From the NCBI RefSeq assembly GCF_014596085.1, contig NZ_JACCJY010000005.1, positions 62,001-126,000 on the forward strand: a stretch of 64,000 nucleotides of DNA, given 5' to 3'. Each line of letters starts with the position of its first letter. Positions within the stretch are counted from its first letter, which is position 1. This DNA comes from Azospirillum tabaci. GTDB lineage: Bacteria; Pseudomonadota; Alphaproteobacteria; Azospirillales; Azospirillaceae. The notes beneath the pieces were generated by a model. The model was not told where the DNA came from. It saw only the letters and a program-made list of their open reading frames with translations, and did not search any database. The translations under genes were made by a program, and so were the position numbers. This document shows positions 32,178 through 41,000 of the stretch, in pieces.

Positions 32178-32195
32178 GGGCGGCGGAAACGGGCC

Positions 32196-33278
32196 ATGAG
32201 CAACACCGAGGAACTGAGCGAAGAAGAACGCCTTGCCGCCGAATGGGCCGCCCTCGCCGAAGACGGCGGCGACATGGGCGACATGGCGGACATGGGCGGC
32301 GGCGGCTCGACCCGCGTCCTGAACCAGGACGAGATCGACAGCCTGCTCGGCTTCGACCAGGGCGGGGCCGGGGACGGCGACAACTCCGGCATCATGGCGC
32401 TGGTCAACTCGGCGCTGGTCAACTACGAACGCCTGCCCATGCTGGAGGTGGTCTTCGACCGCCTCGTCCGCATGATGTCCACCAGCTTGCGCAACTTCAC
32501 CTCCGACAACGTCGAGGTCAGCCTCGACCAGATCTCCTCGGTGCGCTTCGGCGATTACCTGAACTCCATCCCGCTGCCGGCGATGCTGTCCGTCTTCAAG
32601 GCGGAGGAGTGGGACAACTACGGCCTCATGGTCGTGGATTCGGCCCTGATCTATTCCATTGTGGACGTGCTGCTGGGCGGCCGGCGCGGCACGGCGGCGA
32701 TGCGCATCGAAGGCCGCCCCTACACGACCATCGAGCGCAACCTCGTGGAGCGCATGGTCCATGTGGTGCTGTCCGACCTGTCCGCCGCCTTCGACCCGCT
32801 GTCGCCCGTCACCTTCCGCTTCGACCGGCTGGAGACGAACCCACGCTTCGCCACGATCGCGCGCCCGGCCAACGCGGCGGTGCTGGTCAAGCTGCGCATC
32901 GACATGGAGGATCGCGGCGGGCGTCTGGAGCTGATGATCCCCTACGCGACGCTGGAGCCGGTGCGCGAGCTTCTGCTCCAGATGTTCATGGGTGAGAAGT
33001 TCGGCCGCGACTCGATCTGGGAAACCCACCTCGCCTCGGAACTGCTGGTCACCGACGTGGACATCTCCGCGGTTCTGGACGAGGTGACGATGACCCTCCA
33101 CGACGTGCTGAACTGGCGCGTCGGCACGCGAATCCTTTTGAACGCCACGCCGGACGGCACCATCGAGCTGCGCTGCGGCGACGTTTCCATGTTCCAAGGC
33201 CGCATGGGCCGCAAGGGCGGACACATCGCCGTGCGGATCGAGCGGGAGCTGCCCAAGCAGGAGGTCATGCGGCTATGA
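32196..33278 (+). CDS. fliM: Flagellar motor switch protein FliM
   Basis: FliM forms the middle of the C-ring and binds CheY-P. The 360-residue protein has an acidic N-terminal extension before the CheY-binding motif VLNQDEIDSLLGFD (residues 41-54), which is usually at the very N-terminus. A CheC-like core follows (about 85-270, with YERLPMLEVVFDRLVRMMSTSLRNF), then a C-terminal SPOA domain ending in RMGRKGGHIAVRI. Its stop overlaps the next start by four bases (ATGA). Confidence 0.97.
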   Translation: MSNTEELSEEERLAAEWAALAEDGGDMGDMADMGGGGSTRVLNQDEIDSLLGFDQGGAGDGDNSGIMALVNSALVNYERLPMLEVVFDRLVRMMSTSLRNFTSDNVEVSLDQISSVRFGDYLNSIPLPAMLSVFKAEEWDNYGLMVVDSALIYSIVDVLLGGRRGTAAMRIEGRPYTTIERNLVERMVHVVLSDLSAAFDPLSPVTFRFDRLETNPRFATIARPANAAVLVKLRIDMEDRGGRLELMIPYATLEPVRELLLQMFMGEKFGRDSIWETHLASELLVTDVDISAVLDEVTMTLHDVLNWRVGTRILLNATPDGTIELRCGDVSMFQGRMGRKGGHIAVRIERELPKQEVMRL

Positions 33279-33985
33279 GCCCGACCCTCACGCTCGTCCT
33301 CGATCTGGTGATGGTGGGGCTGCTCGCCGCGACCATCGCCTACGCGATCATCCTCAACCGGCAGATCATCAAGCTGCGCGAGAGCCGCGGCGAGATGGCC
33401 GAGCTGGTGCGCGGCCTGAACGAGGCCATGTCGCGCGCCGAAACCGGCGTGCGCGGTCTGAAGAAGACGGCCCACGAAACCGGCGACGATCTGCAGCGCA
33501 CGGTCGCCAAGGCGCAGACCCTGCGCGACGAGCTGGAATTCATGATCGAGGCCGCCGACGCCATGGCGAACCGGCTGGGCAACGTCGGCGGAGAGCGCCC
33601 GAAGCCGGGTCCCGCGGCGCGTCCGGCGGCGCGCCCCGGCCTGTCCGCCCGACCGCCCGCCGCCTCGCGCCCGATTGCCGCTCCGCGCCCGATCGTCGAG
33701 GATGATCACGGTCACGACGATCACGATCACGATGACCACGATCTCCATGGCCACGATCTCCGCGACGATGGTCACATCGATCACGACGATCACGACGACC
33801 TGCCGCCGCTGCGCTCCGCCGTCTTCCGGAACGAGCCGCTGCGCGCCGACCCGTTGCGGGCCGATCCTTTAGCGCGCCGCCCGGCGCCGGCGCCCGATCC
33901 CATGGTGCGCGAGGGTGAGAGCCTGTCCCGCGCCGAACGTGAACTTCTGCAAGCCATCGAGAACGCCGGCAAGGGGGTCGGATGA
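33275..33985 (+). CDS. DUF6468 membrane-anchored protein with His/Asp-rich linker
   Basis: This 236-residue protein has one N-terminal membrane helix (LVLDLVMVGLLAATIAYAIIL), then a cytoplasmic-type coiled coil (residues 30-110: RQIIKLRESRGEMAELVRGLNEAM onward). Next come a Pro/Ala-rich linker, a cluster of about 12 His and 20 Asp residues at 145-175 (DHGHDDHDHDDHDLHGHD) and a terminal helix. The family occurs in alphaproteobacterial flagellar operons and has no known function. It overlaps fliM by 4 bp and the MotE-like gene by 4 bp. The His/Asp cluster could bind metal. Confidence 0.75.
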   Translation: MSPTLTLVLDLVMVGLLAATIAYAIILNRQIIKLRESRGEMAELVRGLNEAMSRAETGVRGLKKTAHETGDDLQRTVAKAQTLRDELEFMIEAADAMANRLGNVGGERPKPGPAARPAARPGLSARPPAASRPIAAPRPIVEDDHGHDDHDHDDHDLHGHDLRDDGHIDHDDHDDLPPLRSAVFRNEPLRADPLRADPLARRPAPAPDPMVREGESLSRAERELLQAIENAGKGVG

Positions 33986-34938
33986 GCGACGCCACCACCA
34001 CGAAAGGCGCGTCCGCTGCCGTCGGCGGCGGGGAGCCCAAAGTCGTCATCCGCCCGGCCGGGGCCACCCCGACCGGCGTACGCACCAGCCCGAGCGTGGC
34101 CGGTCAGCCACCGGCCCAAGGCGCCGCGCAACCCGCCGTTCAAAGCGCGGCCAAAGCGAAGCCGAAGGCCAGGGTGAAAGCCAAGGCCAAGCGCAAGCCC
34201 GCCGTACCACGCCGTCCGCTTTCGGAACGGATGCGCGAGAAGCTGAAGGCGTGGCGGTTCCGCATCCTGCCGCTGACCATCTTCGTCGCCGTCCTGATGC
34301 TGGGGGTGCGTGTCGGCGACCTGTGGCGGATCACCACGCGCGACGCCCGTCTGCCGGAGTTCCCGGCGACCCTGGCGCAGGGGCAGAGCGCCGTTCCGGC
34401 CCCGCCGATGCAGCTTGCCGCCAACGGCGCCAAGCCCTCGCCCGAACCGGCTCCGGCCCAGGGCGGGTCGAGCAACGGCGCGCCGCCCAACCCGACGCCG
34501 CCGGACAACGCCGCCCTCGGCCCGGTGAAGAACGAGGAACTGCTCCAGCATTTCGCCGAGCGCCGCGCCGAGATCGAGCGCCGCACGAAGGAGCTGGAGC
34601 AGCGCGAAGCGCTGCTGACCGCCGCTGAGAAGCGAATCGATCAGAAGGTGCAGGAGATGGACAAGGTCCGCACCGACATCCAGAAGCTGATGCGCCAGGG
34701 CGACGAGAAGCAGGCCGCCCAGCTCGAAAGCCTCGTGAAGATCTACGAGACGATGAAGCCCAAGGAAGCCGCCCGCATCTTCGAGGAACTGGACATGCCC
34801 GTCCTGCTGGGGGTGGTGGAGCGGATGAAGGAAACCAAGACGGCGCCGATCCTGGCCGCGATGGACCCGCTGAAGGCGAAGGAACTCACCTCCGCACTCA
34901 TCGAGCGGCGCGGTCTGCCCGCGGGACCGAAGAATTGA
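33982..34938 (+). CDS. MotE-like flagellar motility protein
   Basis: This 318-residue protein has a basic, disordered N-terminus, one membrane helix near residues 92-112 (FRILPLTIFVAVLMLGVRVGDLW), a Pro/Ala-rich linker, a coiled coil (RRAEIERRTKELEQREALLTAAEKRID), and a C-terminal MgtE_N-like domain with SLVKIYETMKPKEAARIFEELDMPVLLGVVERMKETKTAPILAAMDP. That domain pairing is the MotE pattern; MotE is a periplasmic chaperone for MotC in rhizobia. No motC is recognised here. It ends the fliL unit. Confidence 0.8.
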   Translation: MSDATTTKGASAAVGGGEPKVVIRPAGATPTGVRTSPSVAGQPPAQGAAQPAVQSAAKAKPKARVKAKAKRKPAVPRRPLSERMREKLKAWRFRILPLTIFVAVLMLGVRVGDLWRITTRDARLPEFPATLAQGQSAVPAPPMQLAANGAKPSPEPAPAQGGSSNGAPPNPTPPDNAALGPVKNEELLQHFAERRAEIERRTKELEQREALLTAAEKRIDQKVQEMDKVRTDIQKLMRQGDEKQAAQLESLVKIYETMKPKEAARIFEELDMPVLLGVVERMKETKTAPILAAMDPLKAKELTSALIERRGLPAGPKN

Positions 34939-34968
34939 ATACGCCTTTTGGTTGCGATGAGGTGAGGG

Positions 34969-35000
34969 CTGGGTATGACCTTGCGGATGGTCATACCCAG
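34969..35000 (+). terminator. Perfect 12-bp hairpin after the MotE-like gene
   Basis: CTGGGTATGACC (34969-34980) pairs without mismatch with GGTCATACCCAG (34989-35000) around an 8-nt loop. There is no T-run, so it may end the transcript through Rho or act as an operator. Confidence 0.5.
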
Positions 35001-35024
35001 TGCCAGCCCCGTATCTGCTGAATA

Positions 35025-35036
35025 TACGTATACGTA
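35025..35036. promoter_or_regulatory. Palindrome TACGTATACGTA before the KGG gene
   Basis: A perfect 12-bp palindrome lies in an AT-rich patch about 105 bp upstream of the KGG-repeat gene. It could be an operator; no factor is known. Confidence 0.4.
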
Positions 35037-35141
35037 CTGTCAGGATGGTAGAAGCTCCGCAACGGTTGGCTTCGGTTCATGTTGGCTCCGGCGTGTTCGG
35101 GCAACGCAAGTTTGCCCAACAACAAGAAGGAAGGAGACAAG

Positions 35142-35480
35142 ATGAACGACCAGAACCAGGGCCGTAGCTCGGGCGGTCAGCATTCCGGCGGCAACTTCAA
35201 GAACGATCCGGAACGTGCGGCCGAAGCCGGCCACAAGGGCGGCCAGGTTTCCGGCGGCAACTTCAAGAACGACCCGGAGCGCGCCGCTGAAGCCGGCCAC
35301 AAGGGTGGCCAGGCGTCCGGCGGCAACTTCAAGAACGATCCGGAACGTGCGGCGGAAGCCGGCCACAAGGGTGGTCAGGCGTCCGGTGGCAACTTCAAGA
35401 ACGACCCGGAACGCGCATCGGAAGCGGGCCGCAAGGGCGGCGAACACAGCCATGGCGGCGGGCGGAGCAGCGGGAGCTGA
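35142..35480 (+). CDS. KGG-repeat stress protein
   Basis: This 112-residue, highly hydrophilic protein consists of four near-identical 22-residue repeats with the core GGNFKNDPERAAEAG and KGG motifs (residues 15-102), followed by a Gly/Ser/His tail. KGG-motif proteins such as E. coli YciG are small stress-induced proteins; the C-terminal KGGxS context recalls the plant Em/LEA-type 'stress-induced bacterial acidophilic repeat' family. AAGGAGA precedes the ATG. It is monocistronic with its own terminator, between two flagellar units. Confidence 0.85.
   Translation: MNDQNQGRSSGGQHSGGNFKNDPERAAEAGHKGGQVSGGNFKNDPERAAEAGHKGGQASGGNFKNDPERAAEAGHKGGQASGGNFKNDPERASEAGRKGGEHSHGGGRSSGS
35184..35447 (+). 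repeat. Four tandem 66-bp repeats in the KGG gene
   Basis: The units begin at 35184, 35250, 35316 and 35382, and each encodes one 22-residue KGG module. They differ mainly at third codon positions; the last copy has two amino-acid changes. Confidence 0.9.
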
Positions 35481-35557
35481 CCGCCGGGACTGTTTCACCC
35501 CTGACTGTTTTGTTGGCGAACTAGCCTGACGGAACAGTCGCTCTGTGCAACGGTGAA

Positions 35558-35585
35558 GAAGGGCCGCCCCCCAAGGCGGCCCTTT
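35558..35585 (+). terminator. Terminator of the KGG gene
   Basis: GGGCCGCC (35561-35568) pairs with GGCGGCCC (35575-35582), followed by TTTGT. It lies about 80 bp below the stop. Confidence 0.8.
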
Positions 35586-35746
35586 GTCCGTTCTGTGGAC
35601 TCCGATTGAAACAAATTGCCGCATCTCTCTTTGAAGTTCGACAATGGGGGGCGTTGGTTGAAGGTCTGCGGGTGCAGAACAACGCTTCCGCTTTCTTTCC
35701 GGCAGAGTGATTCCGCCCCATCTTTGCGTTGCGACGTTTCAGGCGC

Positions 35747-35779
35747 TTAACGGCGTGTTAACCGAGCGAATTTAGGGTT
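35747..35779 (+). promoter_or_regulatory. Perfect CtrA box upstream of cheZ
   Basis: TTAA (35747-35750), CGGCGTG, TTAAC (35758-35762) equals the full CtrA consensus TTAA-N7-TTAAC. TAGGGTT follows at 35773-35779. The site lies about 170 bp before the cheZ ATG, leaving room for a promoter and leader. Confidence 0.75.
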
Positions 35780-35930
35780 GGAAAGGCTGACGAGGCTCCG
35801 AGTCGGCGGCGGCCGTGCGAGGGCGCGAGGTTGGGTCGGACCCGCTTCGGGCGCCTGCGTCCGGGCCGGCCGACGCACCCGATCGCACGCAGGCCGGACA
35901 AGACCACGGAACGCTCACATCGGAACGCAC

Positions 35931-36647
35931 ATGGCCCCGCCCGTTTCCACCTCGCTCGCCGAACAGAAGATCCTGCGCCAGCAACTCGACGCCGCCCACG
36001 CCGAGGCGGCCCAGCCGCTGACCCGCGAGGAGGTGACGGACATCGTCCGCTCCATCCTGGGCAGCATGGACGGTGACATTTCCGCCACCGACCTGCGCCT
36101 TTACAAGGAGGTGGTGGACCTCGCCCGCTTCATCGAGAGCGCCAAGCAGGAGCTGGCGGCGCTCCAGCCCGCGGAAATCCGCGACCAGCACATCCCGAAC
36201 GCCACCGATGAGCTGGACGCCGTCGTCGGCGCGACGGAGCAGGCCACCTTCGCCATCTTCGACGCCTGCGACGTCATCACCGGCATCTCCGGCCAGATCG
36301 ACGCGGAGAATTCCGCGAAGCTGACCGAGCAGGTGACCAAGATCTTCGAGGCCTGCAACTTCCAGGACATCACAGGCCAGCGCATTTCCAAGGTCGTGCG
36401 CACGCTCAAGCACATCGAATCGAAGGTGGACATGATCGTCGCGGCCTTCGGCGACGAGGTGCGGCAGAACCACACCCGCCCCGCCGCCGTGGTCGCCGCG
36501 ACCGAGGTTCACACCGATCCGGCGCCGAACTTCGCCACCGACCGCCCGGCGGACGACCCGGAGGCCGGGCTGCTGCACGGCCCGCAGATGACCAGTGCCG
36601 CCATGGATCAGGACGAGATCGACCGCCTGCTGGCGAGCTTCGATTAA
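35931..36647 (+). CDS. cheZ: Chemotaxis protein phosphatase CheZ
   Basis: CheZ dephosphorylates CheY-P. The 238-residue protein has the long helical hairpin with the catalytic-type segment AKLTEQVTKIFEACNFQDITGQRISKVVRTLKHIE; the family's Asp/Gln pair appears as FQDITGQR. The extreme C-terminus DQDEIDRLLASFD (226-238) should bind CheY and closely copies FliM residues 44-53. ATG 35931 gives the usual length. It is the first gene of a cheZ-motB-like-motB-TPR unit with 4-bp gaps or overlaps. No other che genes are in the window. Confidence 0.9.
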   Translation: MAPPVSTSLAEQKILRQQLDAAHAEAAQPLTREEVTDIVRSILGSMDGDISATDLRLYKEVVDLARFIESAKQELAALQPAEIRDQHIPNATDELDAVVGATEQATFAIFDACDVITGISGQIDAENSAKLTEQVTKIFEACNFQDITGQRISKVVRTLKHIESKVDMIVAAFGDEVRQNHTRPAAVVAATEVHTDPAPNFATDRPADDPEAGLLHGPQMTSAAMDQDEIDRLLASFD

Positions 36648-36651
36648 TCCC

Positions 36652-37338
36652 ATGGCTGCGCCCGGCCACAGGAAGCCGGACCTGTCGGGCAGCCGGCCGA
36701 ACCCGAACAACGGAAGCATCGTGCTTCTGCTGTCGCTGTTCCTGCTGCTGCTCGTCTTCTTCATCGTGCTGAACGCCCAGTCCGTGCAGACCGCCCAGCG
36801 GGTGCGCACGGTTCTGGTGTCGCTGGAGCGCAGCTTCCCCGCCTTCTACATCGACCCCCGCCTGCGGGAACCGGCCGACCCGCTGGCCTCGCGCGCCGGC
36901 ACCGTCTTCGCCGTTCAGCGGCTGGACGGCCTGGGCAATCTGTTCGCCACCGCCATCGCCGTGGCGAAGGTGGACAGCGTCACGCCGGGCCGCCTGCTGG
37001 AGGTGCGCCTCCCCGCCGACGAGCTGTTCCTGCCCGGCACGGCCGCTTTGCGTCCGGACCGCATCGGGCTGATCGACCGGGTGGCCGACGCGCTGCTGCA
37101 GAACCGTCCCGGCGAGCGGATCGAGCTGGACGCGCTGCTGTCCATCGGTCCGGCGGGCGGTCCCAGCCAGCCGCCCGGCCCGGTCGTGCGGGCCGGCGCG
37201 CTGGCCCGCCTGCTGATCGCCGACGGGGCGCCGCCGGACGCCGTGACGGTGGGCATCGAGCGTGGCGCGCCGGGCGCCGTCCGCCTGCTGTTCAGCCTGC
37301 GCGCCACGGACGACGAGCCGGGGGGAGGGCGCCGATGA
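36652..37338 (+). CDS. MotB-like protein without the stator aspartate
   Basis: This 228-residue protein has one N-terminal membrane helix (residues 22-41, SIVLLLSLFLLLLVFFIVLN) and a periplasmic OmpA/MotB-like domain (residues 100-228, with PADELFLPGTAALRPDRIGLIDRVADALLQNRPGERIELDALL). The helix contains no Asp, whereas the true MotB family needs one to carry protons. It cannot be a normal stator subunit and may act in peptidoglycan anchoring or stator assembly. It is 4 bp from cheZ and overlaps the next motB-like gene by 4 bp. Confidence 0.7.
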   Translation: MAAPGHRKPDLSGSRPNPNNGSIVLLLSLFLLLLVFFIVLNAQSVQTAQRVRTVLVSLERSFPAFYIDPRLREPADPLASRAGTVFAVQRLDGLGNLFATAIAVAKVDSVTPGRLLEVRLPADELFLPGTAALRPDRIGLIDRVADALLQNRPGERIELDALLSIGPAGGPSQPPGPVVRAGALARLLIADGAPPDAVTVGIERGAPGAVRLLFSLRATDDEPGGGRR

Positions 37339-38072
37339 TCCGCCTCCCCAAACTCCCCAAGGCCGAGGACAAGAGCGGCGGCCACAACCGGACGATCTGG
37401 CTGATCAGCTTCACCGACCTGATGTCGCTGCTGCTCGCCTTCTTCGTTCTGATGTACTCGATGAGCGAGCCTGAGGCGCAACGCTGGACCGGACTGGTCA
37501 AGTCGCTGTCGTCGGCCCGCTCCACCGCGGTGACGCCCTCCGCGACGCCGCCCGAGCCGAAGGCCGCTTTCAACGCCGCCACCGTGGAGTCATATTCGGC
37601 GATCAACCTGGATTATCTCAGCGCCCTTCTGCGGACCCAGACCGCCGCCAATGAGGATCTGGCGGCGGTGGAGGTGCGACGTGAGGACGACCGTGTGGTG
37701 ATCGGCCTGCCGGCCCATGTGATGTTCGACCCGACCGGCGGCAGCTTCACCGACCAGGGGCGGCGGGTGCTGTATCTGCTGGGCGCCGCGGTGGGCCGGA
37801 TCGGCAACCGGATCGAGGTGGTCGGCCATGCCGAGCGGGAGGACCAGTCCGCGGGGCTGGCCTGGGAACGCGCCCTGACGCGCGCGGTCGCCGTTGCGGC
37901 GCTGCTGCGCGAGACGGGCTACAAGCGCGACCTCGTGGCGCGCAGCCTGATGAGCGAGCCGCCCGGTATCGATCCGGTGCCCGGCGGGGCGCGGGTGGAT
38001 GTGGTGGTGCGTGAGGAAACGGCGGGGCCGCCCATATCCGGGGCGGCCACCGATGCGGAGCCGGAGGAGTGA
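37335..38072 (+). CDS. MotB-family flagellar motor protein
   Basis: This 245-residue protein has the MotB helix WLISFTDLMSLLLAFFVLMYSMSE with Asp28 at the position of the proton-binding residue. A periplasmic OmpA-like peptidoglycan-binding domain covers residues 110-235 (HVMFDPTGGSFTDQGRRVLYLLGAAV, IEVVGHAERE). MotB with MotA forms the ion-driven stator. motA is not in the window, so it must be encoded elsewhere. The gene overlaps its MotB-like neighbour and lies directly before a large TPR protein. Confidence 0.85.
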   Translation: MIRLPKLPKAEDKSGGHNRTIWLISFTDLMSLLLAFFVLMYSMSEPEAQRWTGLVKSLSSARSTAVTPSATPPEPKAAFNAATVESYSAINLDYLSALLRTQTAANEDLAAVEVRREDDRVVIGLPAHVMFDPTGGSFTDQGRRVLYLLGAAVGRIGNRIEVVGHAEREDQSAGLAWERALTRAVAVAALLRETGYKRDLVARSLMSEPPGIDPVPGGARVDVVVREETAGPPISGAATDAEPEE

Positions 38073-38077
38073 ATCGG

Positions 38078-41000
38078 ATGGGGCGGGGCAGGGCAAACCG
38101 GCGCTGGCTGAGCGGCTTCGTGGCCGCCACGGCCCTGCTTGCCGCCGAGATCGCCGCCTCGCCGGTTGCCTGGGCCGTTGACGTTCCAGTGCGCGCCGCC
38201 ACCCACAAGACCTTCGGGCGCATGGTCTTCGATTGGCCGCGCCAGACCGGCTACAGCGCGTCGGTGGACGGCAACACGCTGGTCGTCCGCTTCGACGAGC
38301 CGATCAACGCCGCGCTCGACCGAACGGTGGCGGCCTTGCCCGGCTATCTGTCCGGGGTGCGGATCGGCGGCGACGGCAAGACGGTGACCTTCGACCTGAA
38401 GCGCCCGGTGACGCTGAAGAGCTTCCGCAACGGCAACGCCGTGGCGCTCGACCTGACCCCCGCCGCGGAGGCGCCGGCCCAGGCCCAAAGCCAGACGCCA
38501 ACCCCAGCCCCCGCTCCAGCGGCCAAGGCCGAGACGCCGGCCGCTCCCGCTCCGGCGCGGTCCGCTGGGCGGGTGACGGTCAGCGCGGCCGACACGCCGG
38601 AGCAGAGCCGTCTGTCCTTCACCTGGCCGGAGGGCGCCAACTACACGCTGCGCCGCGACGGCGCATCGGCCACGCTGCTGTTCGACCGCAACGGCAATGC
38701 CGATCTGGCGCCGGCGACCAGGACGGCGCTGCGCAACATTCAGAATGTGGAGCAGTTCCGGCAGGCCAACGGCGCGCTGGCCGTCACCTTCGCCGTGCCG
38801 CAGGACGCGGAGATCAAGGACAGCAAGTCCGGCCGTTCCGTGGTGATCGACGTGCAGAATCCGGGCACGCGGGCCGGTCTGCCGGCGAGCGATGCGGCGA
38901 GTGCGGCCCCGCCGCCCGGCGCCACCACGACCACAGTGCGTCCACCGTCCGACGCACCTGCACCTCCACCGTCCGCGGCGGCAACGCCCCCGGCCGCCAG
39001 GCCGGCCGCGGCACCTCCTGCGCCCGCGAAACCCGAAGTTGCCAAAGCCGAAGCCGCAAAGCCGGAGATGGCCAAACCCGATCCGGCCAAACCCGATCCG
39101 GCCAAACCCGATCCGGCGAAAGCCGAGCCGCAGGGGCCGACGCTGGTGTTCGACGCGGGCGGTCCGGCGTCCATCGCGGTCTACCCGCGCGCCGGGCATC
39201 TCTACATCGTGTTCGACAAGCCGCTGCCCATCGGCGCCGGAAAGGCCATCGGCGGGGCCGGGACGGTCGGCGCGATCGAGCCGGTGCCGGCCACCGGCGG
39301 AAGCGCCTTCCGCACCAAAATCGGGCCGCTGGTCTGGCCGAAGATCGAACGGCAGGGGACGAGCTGGAAGATCACGCCGACCAGCCGTCTGACCGGCACG
39401 CCGCCCTTCGAGCTGAAGATCGACCCGGAACCGGACTTCCTGCTGGGCGCCCGCTTGGTGGTGCGCGCCGCGGATGCGGCGACCGTGGTGACGCTGTCCG
39501 ACCCCGATGTCGGCGACCGTCTCCAGGTCGTGCCGCTGCCGGTTCCCGGCAACGCCATTCCCGAATCGCACCGCTACGCGGACTTGGAACTGCTGCCCAG
39601 CTACCAGGGTGTCGTCGTTCGGCCGATCGCCGACGCCGTCACAGTCCGCCCGGTCAAGGAAGGGGTGGAGGTGACCGCGGCCGGGGGGCTCCACCTGTCG
39701 CCCATGGCCGACGCCGGAAGCCGCCCGGCCGCGGCGCAGACCGCGTCGCTTCCGCCGAAGCCGTCTCCCGGCGGCGCCTCCAACACGCTGACGCCGCCCA
39801 CCGATCCGAAGCCGGTGCCCTCCGGGCGCCGCCTGTTCGACCTGCCGGCTTGGAAAAAGGGCGACCTCGACCATTACACCGAGGCGCGGCAGAATCTTCA
39901 GCTCAACATCGTCAACGCGCCGGATTCCGAACGGCCCCGCGCCCAGCTTGACCTCGCCCGCTTCTATCTGGCCAACGGCTTCGGGCAGGAGGCCATCGGC
40001 ATGATGGATGTGCTGCAGGAGGCCCAGCCCGACCTGGAAGGCTGGCCGGAATTCCGCGCCCTGCGCGGGGCCGCGCGCTTCCTGGCCGGTAACACCGACG
40101 CCGCGGCGGAGGATTTCGCCCATCCGAACCTCGCCAACAACGGCGAGGCCGCGCTGTGGCGCGCCGCCATCGCGGCGGACCGCAACGATTGGCCGGCGGC
40201 CCAGGCCGGCTTCAAGGCGGCGGCGCCAATCCTGAATTCCTACCCCGACCCGATCCTGACCAAGCTGGCGACCCGCGCCGCCGAGGCCGCGCTGAAGACC
40301 GGCGACGCGCCCTTTGCCAAGCGGCTGCTCGACCGCATCGTCGAGCGCGGCGGCACGGACGCGGAGGAGCGGCCCGACGTCCAGTATCTCCGCGGCCTCC
40401 ACTACGCCCAGACCAACGAGCCGGAGCGGGCGCTGGAGCAGTTGACCGCCTCCTACAACAGTCTCGACCGCTATTACCGGGCCAAGGCCGGGCTGGCGCT
40501 GGTCAACCTGCAACTGGCGGAGGGCCGCATGTCGCCGCCCGCCGCGGCGGAGCAACTGGCTGGACTGACCTTCACCTGGCGCGGCGACGAGCTGGAGATG
40601 CAGATCCGCCAGCGCATGGGCGAGGTGCTGATCGCCGCCGGCCAGTACGCCGACGGTTTCAACGCCATGAAGGAGACCGCCGCGCTGGTCGCCGACACGC
40701 CGCGGGCGGAGGAGATCACCCGCGAGATGTCGCGCATCTTCGCCGACCTCTACAAGGACGGGGCGCAGAAGCTGCCGACCATCGAGGCGCTCCAGCTCTA
40801 CGACCAGTTCCGCGAGCTGACCCCGGTGGGGGAGGCGGGCGACGAGGTGATCCGGCAGCTCGCCGAGCGGCTGATTTCCGTGGACCTGCTGAACCGCGCC
40901 GCCGATCTGCTGCAGCATCAGGTTGAATACCGCCTGTCCGGCGAGGACAAGGCGCGCGTCGGCACCCGGCTCGCCTCCGTCCGCCTGCTCGACAACAAGC

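Larger units (their letters stand above)
35481..35930. other. Gap between the KGG gene and cheZ
   Basis: The 450 bp hold the KGG terminator (35558-35585) and the CtrA box (35747-35762) with the adjoining TAGGGTT motif. The cheZ frame is open upstream of 35931, but that part has no CheZ similarity and is taken as leader. Confidence 0.55.

Noticed and set aside
35184..35447. CRISPR-like array
   Set aside because: The 66-bp units are head-to-tail coding repeats in frame, without unique spacers.
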